Shown here: piece by piece, positions 9,785 through 20,596 of the stretch
Position numbering within the stretch: the stretch's first letter is position 1
Layout: each line of letters opens with the position of its first letter
Source: Paraphoma chrysanthemicola
Taxonomy: Eukaryota; Ascomycota; Dothideomycetes; Pleosporales; Phaeosphaeriaceae
DNA: 64,000 bases
Reading direction: 5' to 3'
NCBI GenBank assembly: GCA_020744225.1
Contig: JAGMWG010000010.1
Coordinates: 124,001-188,000, forward strand
Position numbers and translations under genes: made by a program
The notes under the pieces: generated by a model
Database searches by the model: none
What the model was told of the DNA's origin: nothing
The model's input: only the letters and a program-made list of their open reading frames with translations

Positions 9785-11242
9785 ATGTCTTCACTCGTTG
9801 CCGCTGAAGACTCAAAATGGAGCGCCGTACCATATATTAATGAAAGCTCCGTCCTCAAGCATGCAAAGCACAACTCATCCGCATCGAGCGCGTGGTCAGG
9901 TTCGTCAACCGCAGCAGACGACACAATCATTTCGGCGTCTACTCACCTCACTTCACCATCACCGACACCCAACCTCGGAGTTTTATCTTCCCTGACTCTT
10001 CGACCGCAAGCTATCGAAATGACTACATATTTCCATTACCACCAAGACGGAAACGTGTACCCGTCAGGCATGCCGAGCTCAGGTCCGCCGTCAACGTACG
10101 TGCCTCTGGCATCTGAAGACCAACAGTGTCTCAAAGATCCAGTTGGTGCCTATCTGGCGCGTCGAAATGCACTTGCTGCTGCATATACTGGCTGGCAGAC
10201 AAGCCCTCCCGTGATTTCCGAAGAAGGGGAGGTCCACCCGAATGGTCATCAGCCAATGGCGTTTGCAAAAAGAAATTCTACCAAATCAAATCGCTTCTTA
10301 CACAGAGGATATATGTATGAGTCATCCATGGTCGACACCGAATACGGCTCCCAATATAGTCCTACGCCTGGCCTCACCATACCCGCTCATGCCACTTCTT
10401 ACCCCGATGTGGATGAAATCCGCCGCCAGAACACACTCCAAAGCTTGCTGCCTCTCATTCCACCTGAGCGCACACGCAATGCATTCCAGGGCCCGCGATT
10501 GGATATTGTCGAAGCGGGCACGGATGTAGTCTTCGCCACCCACGTGCCCAAGAAGATGCTCGTTCTATTCCTCGGCCGCGAAGTTGTCAACAAATTTCTC
10601 CGAACGATCGAACGCGTAGATAACGAGGACTGGTCCGGCCCGCCTACCGTACAAGTTCTTCGTATCCCGCAAGGCTTGGGTAGCGCAGCTGCTTTTAAGA
10701 TCTTATTCTCCTGGATGTTCCGCGCATGTGCTTTCCACAGTGTGCAAGACGTACGGGACTTCAAGGTGCCTCAAAACACCTACGCTGCATGTACGCTCGC
10801 ACAGATACTTGGGCTCTTCAAGCTACAACACGATGCTCGGCGTGTCGAGTATGCGATCATGAACAATCACTTCAAGCGGCCGATTCACGCCAACGACTTT
10901 GAGGTTCTCTGGAACTGCCTTGGTGAAAACAATCGGTTCGTATGCGCCATGGTCAATGCGATTCGAATGCGTCAAACATTCGATCTTGGAGGAAGCACAT
11001 TGCCGACTTTTCGCAAAGAGGCACGGGAGATGCTCGAGAAGTATCCCGCGCTCAAGGCTCGCCTCTTTGCTTCGCATCCTATAGAGGGGGACCATCCAGA
11101 TCTACACACTGGATCGTCCCAGGTAACAATATTTGCATCCGGTGTGCACAATACCACAGGCCATCAGCGATCTCATGGTCAAGAACATAAGGCCGATGAA
11201 TCTGCGGCACGCCAAGCAGCAATTATGCGCATCGTGCTTTAG
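9785..11242 (+). CDS. BTB/POZ-like fungal protein (485 aa)
   Basis: Single exon. The frame is open from 9710, but the first ATG is at 9785 (MSSLVAAEDSKW). The first 240 residues are polar and probably disordered. From about residue 245 there is a folded segment: a beta-rich start (DIVEAGTDVVFATHVPKKML), a strand-helix stretch (TVQVLRIPQGLGSAAAFKIL), a helical part (YAACTLAQILGLFKLQHDARRVEYAI) and further helices ending in MVNAIRMR. This order resembles the divergent BTB-like domains expanded in Dothideomycetes and the protein encoded at 23563-24288. Fungal BTB-like proteins are generally adaptors, some for Cul3 ligases; a specific role here is not known. The family assignment is an inference from pattern. 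Confidence 0.6.
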   Translation: MSSLVAAEDSKWSAVPYINESSVLKHAKHNSSASSAWSGSSTAADDTIISASTHLTSPSPTPNLGVLSSLTLRPQAIEMTTYFHYHQDGNVYPSGMPSSGPPSTYVPLASEDQQCLKDPVGAYLARRNALAAAYTGWQTSPPVISEEGEVHPNGHQPMAFAKRNSTKSNRFLHRGYMYESSMVDTEYGSQYSPTPGLTIPAHATSYPDVDEIRRQNTLQSLLPLIPPERTRNAFQGPRLDIVEAGTDVVFATHVPKKMLVLFLGREVVNKFLRTIERVDNEDWSGPPTVQVLRIPQGLGSAAAFKILFSWMFRACAFHSVQDVRDFKVPQNTYAACTLAQILGLFKLQHDARRVEYAIMNNHFKRPIHANDFEVLWNCLGENNRFVCAMVNAIRMRQTFDLGGSTLPTFRKEAREMLEKYPALKARLFASHPIEGDHPDLHTGSSQVTIFASGVHNTTGHQRSHGQEHKADESAARQAAIMRIVL

Positions 11243-11683
11243 AACATGACACCAGCAAATGAGTTTTTGGGTGAGACATGATGGCTTCACGATCAATCGA
11301 TGTAGGGACTCGGATTGATTATGCGGAATGTTTTCACATTTTTGCACGCTTGTATTTCCAGGATAGATACCCGGTCAGCTTGAGCGCAGGCCCTCAGGAT
11401 TGGACCAAGCCTAGTGAGTATGGGTCAGATGATATGGTAAGGTCTGGAGTTACATAGCATAAACGATGATTCAAGAAGTTTAATCGCTTGTTCAAGACTG
11501 AGTTTGTGCCATGTGATTGCGTTAACATTCACGCAGTTTGTACAGATCCGACAAGAAGTAGCCTCAAAATTATGCGCAGGTATGTACACTTATATTGAAA
11601 TTATTTACAAAAGTTGCAACCACTAAGCTTCGGATCACATCAAAGAAATCATCACCTTGCCTTAATCTTCTATGTCGAAAAGT
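11243..11683. other. Convergent intergenic region
   Basis: The tails of a plus-strand and a minus-strand gene meet here. AT-rich stretches around 11580-11620 suit 3' ends. Nothing else seen. Confidence 0.45.
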
Positions 11684-13150
11684 TCAAGCACGAATAGCGC
11701 GACGAAACTTCGACGACCCAGCGATACACTGGCTGTACCACTCGTTGTTCTTGACGCAAGTTGCGCCAGATTCACAAGCTGTAGGTCCAGTGTAGCCTTG
11801 ACCTCCGCACTGAGCATAAAGTTTGGCTTTGCCTGCTCCAGAAGCCGGGACAGTAGGCTGAGCGGCAGTTTGCTTCGTCGTCGTAGGCTGAGCAGCGGCT
11901 TTGGTGCTAGTGATCAGCGTAACGGCCTTGGACGTTGTAGTGACGGCTTTTGTGGGAGACGTAGCAGCAGGGGTTTTAGTTATTGGTGATGCATCTTCCT
12001 TAACGGCGGCGCCGACCTTGGCGGGACCGGCGTTTGCCTTGACGTAGGCAGCAACCTCGCTTGCTGCTAAGGGCTTGCTGACAAGGTTACTTTTGATCTG
12101 GGCAAGGAAGCTAACGGTCGAGCCGCCTGCCAACTTGCCGCTTGTTGAGTCCACGGAGTTCTCGAGGCAAGCGCGTCCGATGGTCGAAGAGCATGCGCTG
12201 CCAGCGCTGACAACGAAAGTGGAAACCTTCGCAGCAGCGTCGGTTGAAGGCTGGCTAACCGATTTGAAAGCGTTGCCTTCGACCAAAGCATTGGCGCCAG
12301 TGTAAGCGTCGAAAGCATGACCCTTCATATTCTCGAAGTAGTTGTTGACGGCGTGGAAGTAGCCAGTGACTCCGCTTTGGCCAAGCTTGGGAGCACGTCC
12401 GGAAACGTTGTGGAAGTAGTTCTTGTCAAGCGTGAATTTCTCATTTTTACCGATCATCATCATGGTCCAGTAGTGATTGCCGTTGCAAGACGCGCTGGTA
12501 GTTGTGACACCGTCAAATTCGTTGTTCGACAAGGTAGCGCTCGCTCCATCGTAATGGCTGACCACGAACATACGCCCGATCAAGGAGAACTTGCAGTGGT
12601 CGACCCAGATCTTGGTGTTGCCACCTTGGAGATCGAGCGCATCGCCACCCCATACAACACCAGGGTTGATTGTTGTAATGTGGATGCCCTGGAGGATGAT
12701 ATTGCTAGCATCCTTCTTAATAGAGAGACCTTTGCCCTTGATGACACCCTTGCCACCAACACCGAGTATGCTCTTGTTGCTGCCAACTGCGAGAGCTGTA
12801 ACACCAGCGGTGTCGTAGGTGATCGAGCTGACAGCCACATTGTCATCTGAGGCAGCACACGAGAGCTCTCCTAGATAGAACTGCCCGCCGTTTGACTGAC
12901 TGCAAGATTTCCTGTCGCATCCAGACCCTGTAGCTTTTTTGCCAGTGAAGTCGAACGTCTTGGTGATCAGAATTGTGCGAGCGACATCGTCGCTTAGGAA
13001 CTTCGCCAACTCGTCGTTGGTTGTCGGCGTGACTGCAGCGGCAGAGCCTCCACCAGTGGCTCCAGCACCAAAGCCATATGCGGTGCCTACGACGCTTTGC
13101 GCTGATGCGCTGGCAGCCGCTGCCAGTAGAGCGAGGATTTCGAATCGCAT
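11684..13150 (-). CDS. Secreted pectin lyase-like enzyme (PL1) with C-terminal CBM1, 488 aa
   Basis: Single exon starting at ATG 13148-13150. Residues 1-18 (MRFEILALLAAAASASAQ) are a signal peptide. The catalytic beta-helix spans about residues 20-365, with PL1 hallmarks: NKSILGVGGKGVIKGKGL, the Ca-site-region INPGVVWGGDAL, the IWVDH motif, and NVSGRAPKLG with the catalytic-type Arg. VWGGDA and the overall pattern resemble fungal pectin lyases (eliminative cleavage of methylated pectin) more than bacterial pectate lyases, but the distinction is not certain. A Thr/Pro/Ala/Lys linker (about 385-440) leads to a fungal CBM1 cellulose-binding module with its four Cys and aromatic residues (QCGGQGYTGP, WYSQC). 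A basic tail of about 12 residues follows. Extracellular plant cell-wall degradation is the likely role. Confidence 0.92.
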   Translation of the reverse strand: MRFEILALLAAAASASAQSVVGTAYGFGAGATGGGSAAAVTPTTNDELAKFLSDDVARTILITKTFDFTGKKATGSGCDRKSCSQSNGGQFYLGELSCAASDDNVAVSSITYDTAGVTALAVGSNKSILGVGGKGVIKGKGLSIKKDASNIILQGIHITTINPGVVWGGDALDLQGGNTKIWVDHCKFSLIGRMFVVSHYDGASATLSNNEFDGVTTTSASCNGNHYWTMMMIGKNEKFTLDKNYFHNVSGRAPKLGQSGVTGYFHAVNNYFENMKGHAFDAYTGANALVEGNAFKSVSQPSTDAAAKVSTFVVSAGSACSSTIGRACLENSVDSTSGKLAGGSTVSFLAQIKSNLVSKPLAASEVAAYVKANAGPAKVGAAVKEDASPITKTPAATSPTKAVTTTSKAVTLITSTKAAAQPTTTKQTAAQPTVPASGAGKAKLYAQCGGQGYTGPTACESGATCVKNNEWYSQCIAGSSKFRRAIRA

Positions 13151-14677
13151 GGTGATGGGTCCTTGGTTACCGATTCGTGTAAAGTTGAAAGGGCTGAAAT
13201 GTGATTCAAATAAAATAATGAACGATCACTCAGACCAGCCGATGATTCCGCTCAAGAAAAAAAACGAATGTCGATGAGGGAAAGACTGTAGAGTCTGTAA
13301 ACGAGTGTCAGACTGGAAAGAACGAAGGACTGAACGAAAGAAAGGGAACAGTCATGATGGATTATGAAGTTGTTGTATCTCAGCCTAGCCTTGAGCATCA
13401 AACAGAGAGAGATTGCAATTCGGCCAAAGTTGCCCTTTGGTCACGGCCTGTTATCCGTAACGGTGATGGAATTCTTGGCAGGGCAGGGAAACGTGCACGT
13501 TTTGATGCAAGTTTGCGCCTCGATGTTTCAACGTGCCGCATGCGCTTTGCAACTCAACACTTGTAGCGCCAGTACAGGAACGACCACGCGTGAGGATCAG
13601 TGCTGTCAGTGAGAATTCGCGATGAGAACTAGTTTTGCTGAAGAACACATTTCGTGTCGTCGTTGAGAGGAGGAGAAGCGGATTGCGCCGTGTGCGCGCA
13701 GTATCGACTTCAATGCAAGCGCTTGAATCATGGTACATGTCCAAGTGGCGAGCCACCCTGACTAATGTTAGCGCCGGCTCAAGCCTCTTTTCAACGAATG
13801 TTCCGATGAAACAACGAAGGAACGACGCATGAACCGAATTGCGGAAACATCAACTTATCGAGATGGTCGATGCCGAGCGCCGAGTACAAAGATCCTATCA
13901 GAAGCTCATCACTTCTGTTACATCCAGCCTAGCGAAGGACCTCCCTAGCACAGATGATATGTTCACTCTACTGTGTACAAGTAACCTAGCATTCTCCAAC
14001 CTAACCTCCAATCACCCTACCTTGATTTGTCTCGTCGCAATCCCCTTTGAGCTCCGCGGGCAGTTCTTGAATTCCATCCACGCATCTACTGTGGTGTCCC
14101 CCTGAAGTATAAGCCCTTCTCCGTAAATGTCTGTGCTCCTTGGGCAGCGTGCGATCGATTAGACATACAACTTTAAACAGACTCCGCACGGCTGATTTGC
14201 TCGAGAAAGTGGGATATTTAGTAGGTTGTGCGGCGAATGGCTTATACTTCATAGGGATACCACAGTGATATGCATTTCACATACTCACCTTCGATTGACC
14301 ACACGACCTCAATTGAGCCATGACGTGTTGGTATCCTTACGCCCACCGCCCACATTTTTGAGCCCGAGATCGCCAATCAACTACCTGATCCTAAAGCTCT
14401 TACAGCATACCCGCACTTCTCCGGAACAACGCCAACAGGATAGTCGGAAAACACGTACATCAGTGTGTCGAGCTAGGAACTTACTCACCGAGCACCTTTA
14501 ATCGAGAGTCACCTGGGCACCTGAAGGTGTAGGAGTTGAATTAGGTTTAGTTATACTAAACACGAATCGAAAAACCCCGTAGGCGTCCTTGACAAATGAG
14601 ACACGTTGAACCTTAGCCAGGCTACCGCTAAACCCGTAAAAAAAACAATAAAGTAGAAACTCCCGCTGAGTTCTGCG
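13151..14677. other. Intergenic, no gene recognised
   Basis: 1.5 kb between the start of the pectin lyase-like gene and the 3' end of the ABC transporter, both minus strand. The first part should be the pectin lyase promoter. Small frames (13354-13566, 13839-14105) lack support. Confidence 0.5.
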
Positions 14678-17600
14678 TTACTGAAACCTCTCCACAACAT
14701 CCTCATCCCCATACCTCTTCACAATACTCTCAAACACCTCATCCAGCGTCGCCTTCCCCACGCTATAAAACTCCACACCCAGATCCCCCTTGACACTTTC
14801 CAGCACGCGAATCAAATCCACCGTCTCTCTTCCTTGGGCCGGGATCTCAAACCGGATCTGCCCACCCTGCGTCTCGCGACTAATCTTCGCCTCGGGAAAC
14901 GTGCGCATAATCCACTCGCGCATACTCTGCAGCTCCGCCGCAGACGTCCGCGGCGCGCTGCGCGATACCAAGTGTATGTGGAATTGGTCTCCAGCGCGGC
15001 GTTTGAGGTCTTCGCGCTCGCCTAGCGCAAGCATGCGCGAGGAGACGATGCCAATTCGATCTGCGAGTGCGTCTGCTTCTTCCATGCTATGTGTCGTCAA
15101 GACGACTGCGCGGCCCTTGGCGACGGTTTGTAAACATTTCCACAGCGTGCGTTTGGCGTTTGCGTCGAGTGCGCTGGACGGTTCGTCAAGGACCAGGACG
15201 CGCGGATTTCCGACGAGGGCGACTGCGAGGCTGAGTTTACGTTTTGTGCCGCCGGAGAGGGTTTGTGCGAGCGCGTTGGTGTAGTCTGTGAGACCGCATG
15301 CGGAAATGACGGTCGCGACGTTGTGTTCAATGTCTTTTACGCCGCGCGTTTTGGCGAAGAAGCGTAGCGTTTCGCGCACGCTGAGGACGTCGGCGGAATC
15401 GAATTGCGGGCATACGCCCAACTCGCCTCGCGCTGCAACAGCATGCGTGAGGATCGAATGGCCGGCAATGGAAATGGAGGAAGCGGATGTGGACGGCTTG
15501 ATGTCGCCTCGGATCATGGATATGATGGTCGATTTGCCGGCGCCGTTGGGACCGAGCAAGGCGAAGATCTCGGAAGATTGCACGCCAAATGTTACGGAGT
15601 CGACGGCGATATTGGTTCCAAAGCGCTTGGTGACCGAGTCGACGCGGAGGGTGGTAGTGGGAGAGGCGAGACGCTTGCGTTCCGCAACGAGGTCGGGGGA
15701 GAGGTCCGTTGCCTCGTGGTCGGGTGTGGTTTTATGTGAGCGGATAGAGGGGAACACGAAGCCGCTGTCCCACCAAAGGAGTAGGCAGAAGAGGATTATG
15801 GCTTGGAGAACGAGGTACAGTATCGGGCCACCGTAGAGGTAGATAGACCCTATCTTGCGCCCATTGCACATGAGTCCCATTTGCTGGAGGCCGATGAACA
15901 GCGTGCGTTCGAGGCTGACCACTGGAGATACGATCCCGAGACCGAAGAATAGAGCATTCATCATGAACTCAAAGTCCTCGTAGGGCGTGGCTGATTGGAC
16001 GCCAACGATGCCGCCAAAGTAAGCGAAGTAGAAGACTACTTGTCCAAACGCCATGATAAACCACGCAGTCACTGCACTGCGGGCAAACATGGAGATAATG
16101 TAGCTCAATAGAGCACAGACGATGCCGTACAGAAAGAAGATGAGGAAGTCATATCCAAGACCGACCCAGATAGGTGTCGAGATGGAGAGGAGTGCGGTGG
16201 CTACGACGCTAATAACGAGAATGAAGATGCCGTCAAAGGAGAGATGGGAGAGCCAAAGTGGGACGGGTCGAATTCCGTTGGAGTACTGCATGCTGCGGAC
16301 GTTTGAGATGCGTTCGTTTGTTGGGTAGAGTGCGAAGAAAACGGGGTAACTATCTTCCATTAGCAGTCTGCATGCGATAGGCCAGCGAGTTGACTTACCA
16401 TGCCATGATTAGTCCGTAGTAGATAATGAACATCAACGGCTTGAGATCAATCAAGTTCGGAATCTTCGTCTCTGGAAATGAGTAGTACGATGCCGAGATT
16501 GGCACGCCACTCCGCATCACATTAAACATGTTCAGCATCTGGTTACTCGAGTCGACGCGTCGAGCATTGACCAGCACCGTAGGTTTGGAGTTGGCATCTC
16601 CCATCCAAATACCACCTTCGAGCGTTGAATACGGAACGTAGTCCTTGTAGCTATATCGGTCGCCTTGCGCTTTCCAGTTGTTGCGCACCGCGTCACGGAA
16701 CTCTTCATAGGTATTGACGAGTAGCAGTTGGCTGCGAATCTCACTGCCATTGTTGTAACCAAATGTTGAGTATTCCGAATAACTCCTTGTGTAATTCGTC
16801 CCATACACATCAGCCATGAGGTCCAGCCCAGCGTCTTCGAGACTACTAGGTGGTCCAAAGACATACTTTTGCTGATTGATGGTATCCTCAAACCTCAAAT
16901 AGGCAGGCGAGTATCCGGTCCCGAAATCGTTGCGATAAGAGTAGTCGTAGATAAGATCGGCCGGTTCGGGACAGGTCATAGGCTTGTTGACAGACTTGAT
17001 GAGCAACGGTGCGACAGCTGCGCCGACGATGGCGAAGGCCACGGCAACGAAGTAGGGAACCCACCGGCGCTTGAGTATGCGGAAGCGCTTGCAAAGCAGG
17101 ATCCACCACTGTTTGAAAACGGAGATGGTTTTGCCTTCTGTGAGTTCATAGTCGGACTCTGTGACGTTGACCGTGACGTGTGACGCCTTCAGTTTGGCAG
17201 ACTTTTCGTCGTTTGTCTCTTCTTCGTTTGAGTGAATAGTCTCGCCGGTAGCTTTGATGAAGAGCTCTTCCATTGTTGGTCCCGAGAGCTGGTAGTCGCG
17301 CAGGTTGTGCTTCGTCAATTCTTCCACTAGCTCGGCGGCGAGAGCGGCAGTGGCAACACGGAACACAGTCTGGTGGCGCGACTGTTCTCTGTGTACTTCC
17401 CCAGATATCACTGGCTCGATGTTGGTATGGTGAGGTAGCTTGATGGTATAGCCGTCGCCGTAGCTGTGCTTGAGTGATGCGGACGTTCCGGAGGCTCGTA
17501 GCGACCCCTTGTACATGATCGCGATGTCGTCAGCTAAGAAGTCTGCTTCGTCCAAGTAGTGTGTAGTCAGGATAATGGTCCGCCTTGCGCGTTCCGCCAA

Positions 17601-19706
17601 GAGGATCTCCCAAATGCGACGGCGAGAAATTGGGTCGAGACCAGTCGACACTTCGTCCACGCAACAAACAGCACTGCCTCCAGCGAACATGATTGCCATT
17701 TGCAATTTGCGCTTCTGACCACCAGAAAGTGTCTTTGCCTTCATCTTGAGCTTCTTCAAGAGGTCGACACCGCTAGCAAGCTCTTTGACGACTTCCTCGT
17801 TGACATTGTGCAGGCATTTGAGATCGCTGAAAATACGAATGTGCTCTTCCACAGTCAAATCTGGCCTGTAAAAGTTAGACAATCGTAACGAGATAGCTAC
17901 AAGCAGCGTACCAGATAACATTGTGCTGAGGCGCATAGCCAAGGCCGCCAGTGGGATCGATGATGATGTTTCCCGATGAGACCTTCTGATCACCTGCAAT
18001 GCAGTTTAGGGTTGTACTTTTTCCGCTTCCATTGGGACCAAGAAGGCACAAGATTTGTCCTGCATATGCTTTTAGGTCTATCCCTTTGACGGCTTGGACG
18101 TCTTTCCTGCGCTTGAAAATACGCGAAAAGAATCCGGGATGATATCTAGCACACATTTAGATTAGTGTGGTCATATTGGGGAAGTTTTGCTTACGTCTTG
18201 GTGAAGCCAGACAATGTGACTGTAGGATCTCCCACTTTAGCAGGCTTCTCGAACCTCCTGTACTGGGAAGCACTTGAGTGCAGCCAGTGCTCGACAACAA
18301 ATGCCAGTGGAGGAAAGACGACGATGTGAATGATAACCATGACCCAGTGAAAGTATAGCGGCATGCGGAACTCGCCGATCTCTTGTTCAGGTTTGTACGC
18401 CGCGCCTGTCATGGAGGCTTGCTTGTTCTCAGACTCAAACGCTGCGTGGCCGGTAACATAGTACGTGAGGTTCGCTGAAGGAAATAAAATGCTGAGGAGT
18501 ATACAGGTCCCCTTTGTCTGCTGGAACAGAACGACAGGCAGAATAGCACCCACGACCGCAATTATGATCATGATCGAGCCGCTCAGCTGTGCTTTGCGGA
18601 AGAATGATGCGCCAAAGATCGAGTAGGAGGTCAACGAGAAGCCAGCCAGAATGAAGAAGCCGACGGGGAGGCTTTGCGAGGTCACCGGGAAGCAGACTAG
18701 CGAGATAACAAGACCGATCGCGAGCCAGCTGGGAAAGTATATCAAGGCGAATGAGACATAGGTCGAGATGAGTCGAACCACACGACCGCGTACGCTGGAT
18801 CCGCCGGAGATCATAGTGTCGATGAGTCCTGACATACCCAACTCGCGTTCCTTGGCCACGAAAGATGTCAGGTGGTAGACGAGCTCGAGCAGGGCGAAAG
18901 CGAAGATTGGGCCGAAGGCATAGATGCAGTACATCAGATAGTTGGAGGTCCGTGAGCTGTCGAGCACGGTCTGATCCTGTTCAGTGTATAGGATGACGTC
19001 CATCTTATCTGGTATCCTAGACGCATTGTTCGATCCAGACTGCGCGATAATCTCTCCTTCAAGGGCACGCTGTAGCGGCAGTAGGTCAATCTCTGGTCCG
19101 TTCCTGTCGCTTGTGACATCCACAGATGCTCCCCACACTGATCCCTGGCCTCGGATTGTGTAGTTCCAAATGCCTGGTGATGACACATTCGTCCCCTGGT
19201 TTACACTCGAGTGGAAGATAATAGCGCCATAGCACGGAGATACGCCTTTCGTGTTTGTGACACAGTCCTGCGCCATAGCAAAGGTGCCGTTGTAGTTGAC
19301 TGGTGTCTTTCCCGCATCCCGTACCTGTCGTGAGAGGGAGCCGATGACCGAGTCCACGTCGCCGCCATTCATTCCATTGTTGACAAAGCCGACGATGTCT
19401 CGTCCTTTGCTGGCAGCAAGTCCTTCTCTGAACGATCGTACCTGGGCCGATTAGATTCATTCAGGCTCTTGAAGTATTACGCATCTATGTCGCAGAGATG
19501 CTTGTAACAACTAAACTTACATTATGCGGAGAAGACACGCCCCAAGTCTGAGGGCTGGCGAAGAAGTTCTTACTATACCCAACCACGAGCACAATGACGA
19601 GAGGTAGCGCGAATGCGCGAATGAAGGTCGATATTGGTCTGCGCACGCAGATGAGAAGTAGATTCTTGCGAATGAGCGCCCAAATCTGCCTCAGGAGCAG
19701 ATGCAT
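14678..19706 (-). CDS. ABCA-type full-size ABC transporter (about 1601 aa)
   Basis: Five exons on the minus strand: 19706-19521, 19441-18195, 18145-17912, 17865-16399 and 16349-14678. Introns are 79, 49, 46 and 49 nt with GTAAGT, GTAAGC, GTACGC and GTAAGT donors; all phases agree, summing to 1602 codons. The layout is TM1 with a large extracytoplasmic loop (after MHLLLRQIWALIRKN), NBD1, TM2, NBD2, as in ABCA proteins. NBD1 has Walker A GPNGSGKST near residue 514, signature LSGGQKRKLQ near 603 and DEVSTGLDP. NBD2 has GPNGAGKST near 1311, LSGGTKRKLS and VLDEPSSALDA. In both, the glutamate after the Walker B Asp is present. The exon 4/5 join yields YPVFFALYPTNERISNVR, typical of this subfamily. 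ABCA proteins move lipids or amphipaths; the substrate here is unknown. The last 300 nt have unusual strand composition (see findings). Confidence 0.92.
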
Positions 19707-20596
19707 GGTGTAAAGGAGCAATTAGGTGGTGAACGAAAAGCAGGGAATCGAGAACGAGTGTGGTGGCTTGTCGCCTTTGAACACGTTAATTGTGGTGACT
19801 ATCAATCTAGCGCATCGTGGACAATTGAGGAGAACATGTGCATTGTGGAGTGCCTAACTCAGGTCCAGTCTTGGCAAGGAAATGCGGCGGTGCTTGACAC
19901 CGCGCGCGCGACGATCATGGCGAAAAGGGCCTCTTGTTTCATCTGCTCTGTGCAACACCAGGGATCGTGGCACAGACTCTCGTGTAAATGTGGCTACGTG
20001 ACAAGGAGGATTTAGGCTCAATGTTGATTGGAGGGAAAGCAAACACGATGGATGCGTGGGGTTAGAGGGATTGGGGAGGACGAGGCTGAGCAAGGCTTCG
20101 CAGCGCCTTTCCCGCTAGCGCGAGGCAGATTCACAGCAACCATGCGCAGCGATCATGGCTCCATGCAGTAACTGTTAAAACGTTGCAAAGTGACTAGATG
20201 GGTAGGTACTTGCCGATCGAGAACACTGAAGTGTCCACATTAGACCTCGTAGAGAGTTTGGCTCCTCGTAATTCTCAGTATCGATAGCGTACCGGACCCG
20301 CGTACACGGCACTAACGTTGAAAGTGACATGCCATTGGGGCAGGTGCAGCGAAAGGGTTAAAACCACAAAACCTAGTCGTGAAAGGTGGCGCAGCATAAT
20401 TTGGGAGATTCAAGTATTGCCGAATCGGCATTGAGAATCTGTTGTTGATTTTCTCTGCCGGCCCGAATCATTGATTCATGCGCTAAGAGCACTCTGCCCC
20501 ACGCGCAATTCGTAAAAGTCGTCTAGTAAAGGCTTCTTTAGGGCCGATAGAATCCGCATGCAGAAGGGAAGTAAAGCAGTAGACAGCACCGTGCGC
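19707..20596. other. Intergenic, no gene recognised
   Basis: About 0.9 kb upstream of the ABC transporter and downstream of the PX-associated-type gene. It should contain the transporter promoter. No supported frame or repeat was seen. Confidence 0.5.

Noticed and set aside
8034..13160. Secondary-metabolite or CAZyme gene cluster around the GH16 and pectin lyase genes
   Set aside because: Only two secreted enzymes separated by an unrelated BTB-like gene; no synthase, regulator or shared motif was seen.
19030..19042. B-box-like GTTCGATCC motifs (also near 1640 and 39184)
   Set aside because: They fall inside well supported protein-coding exons and lack any tRNA fold.
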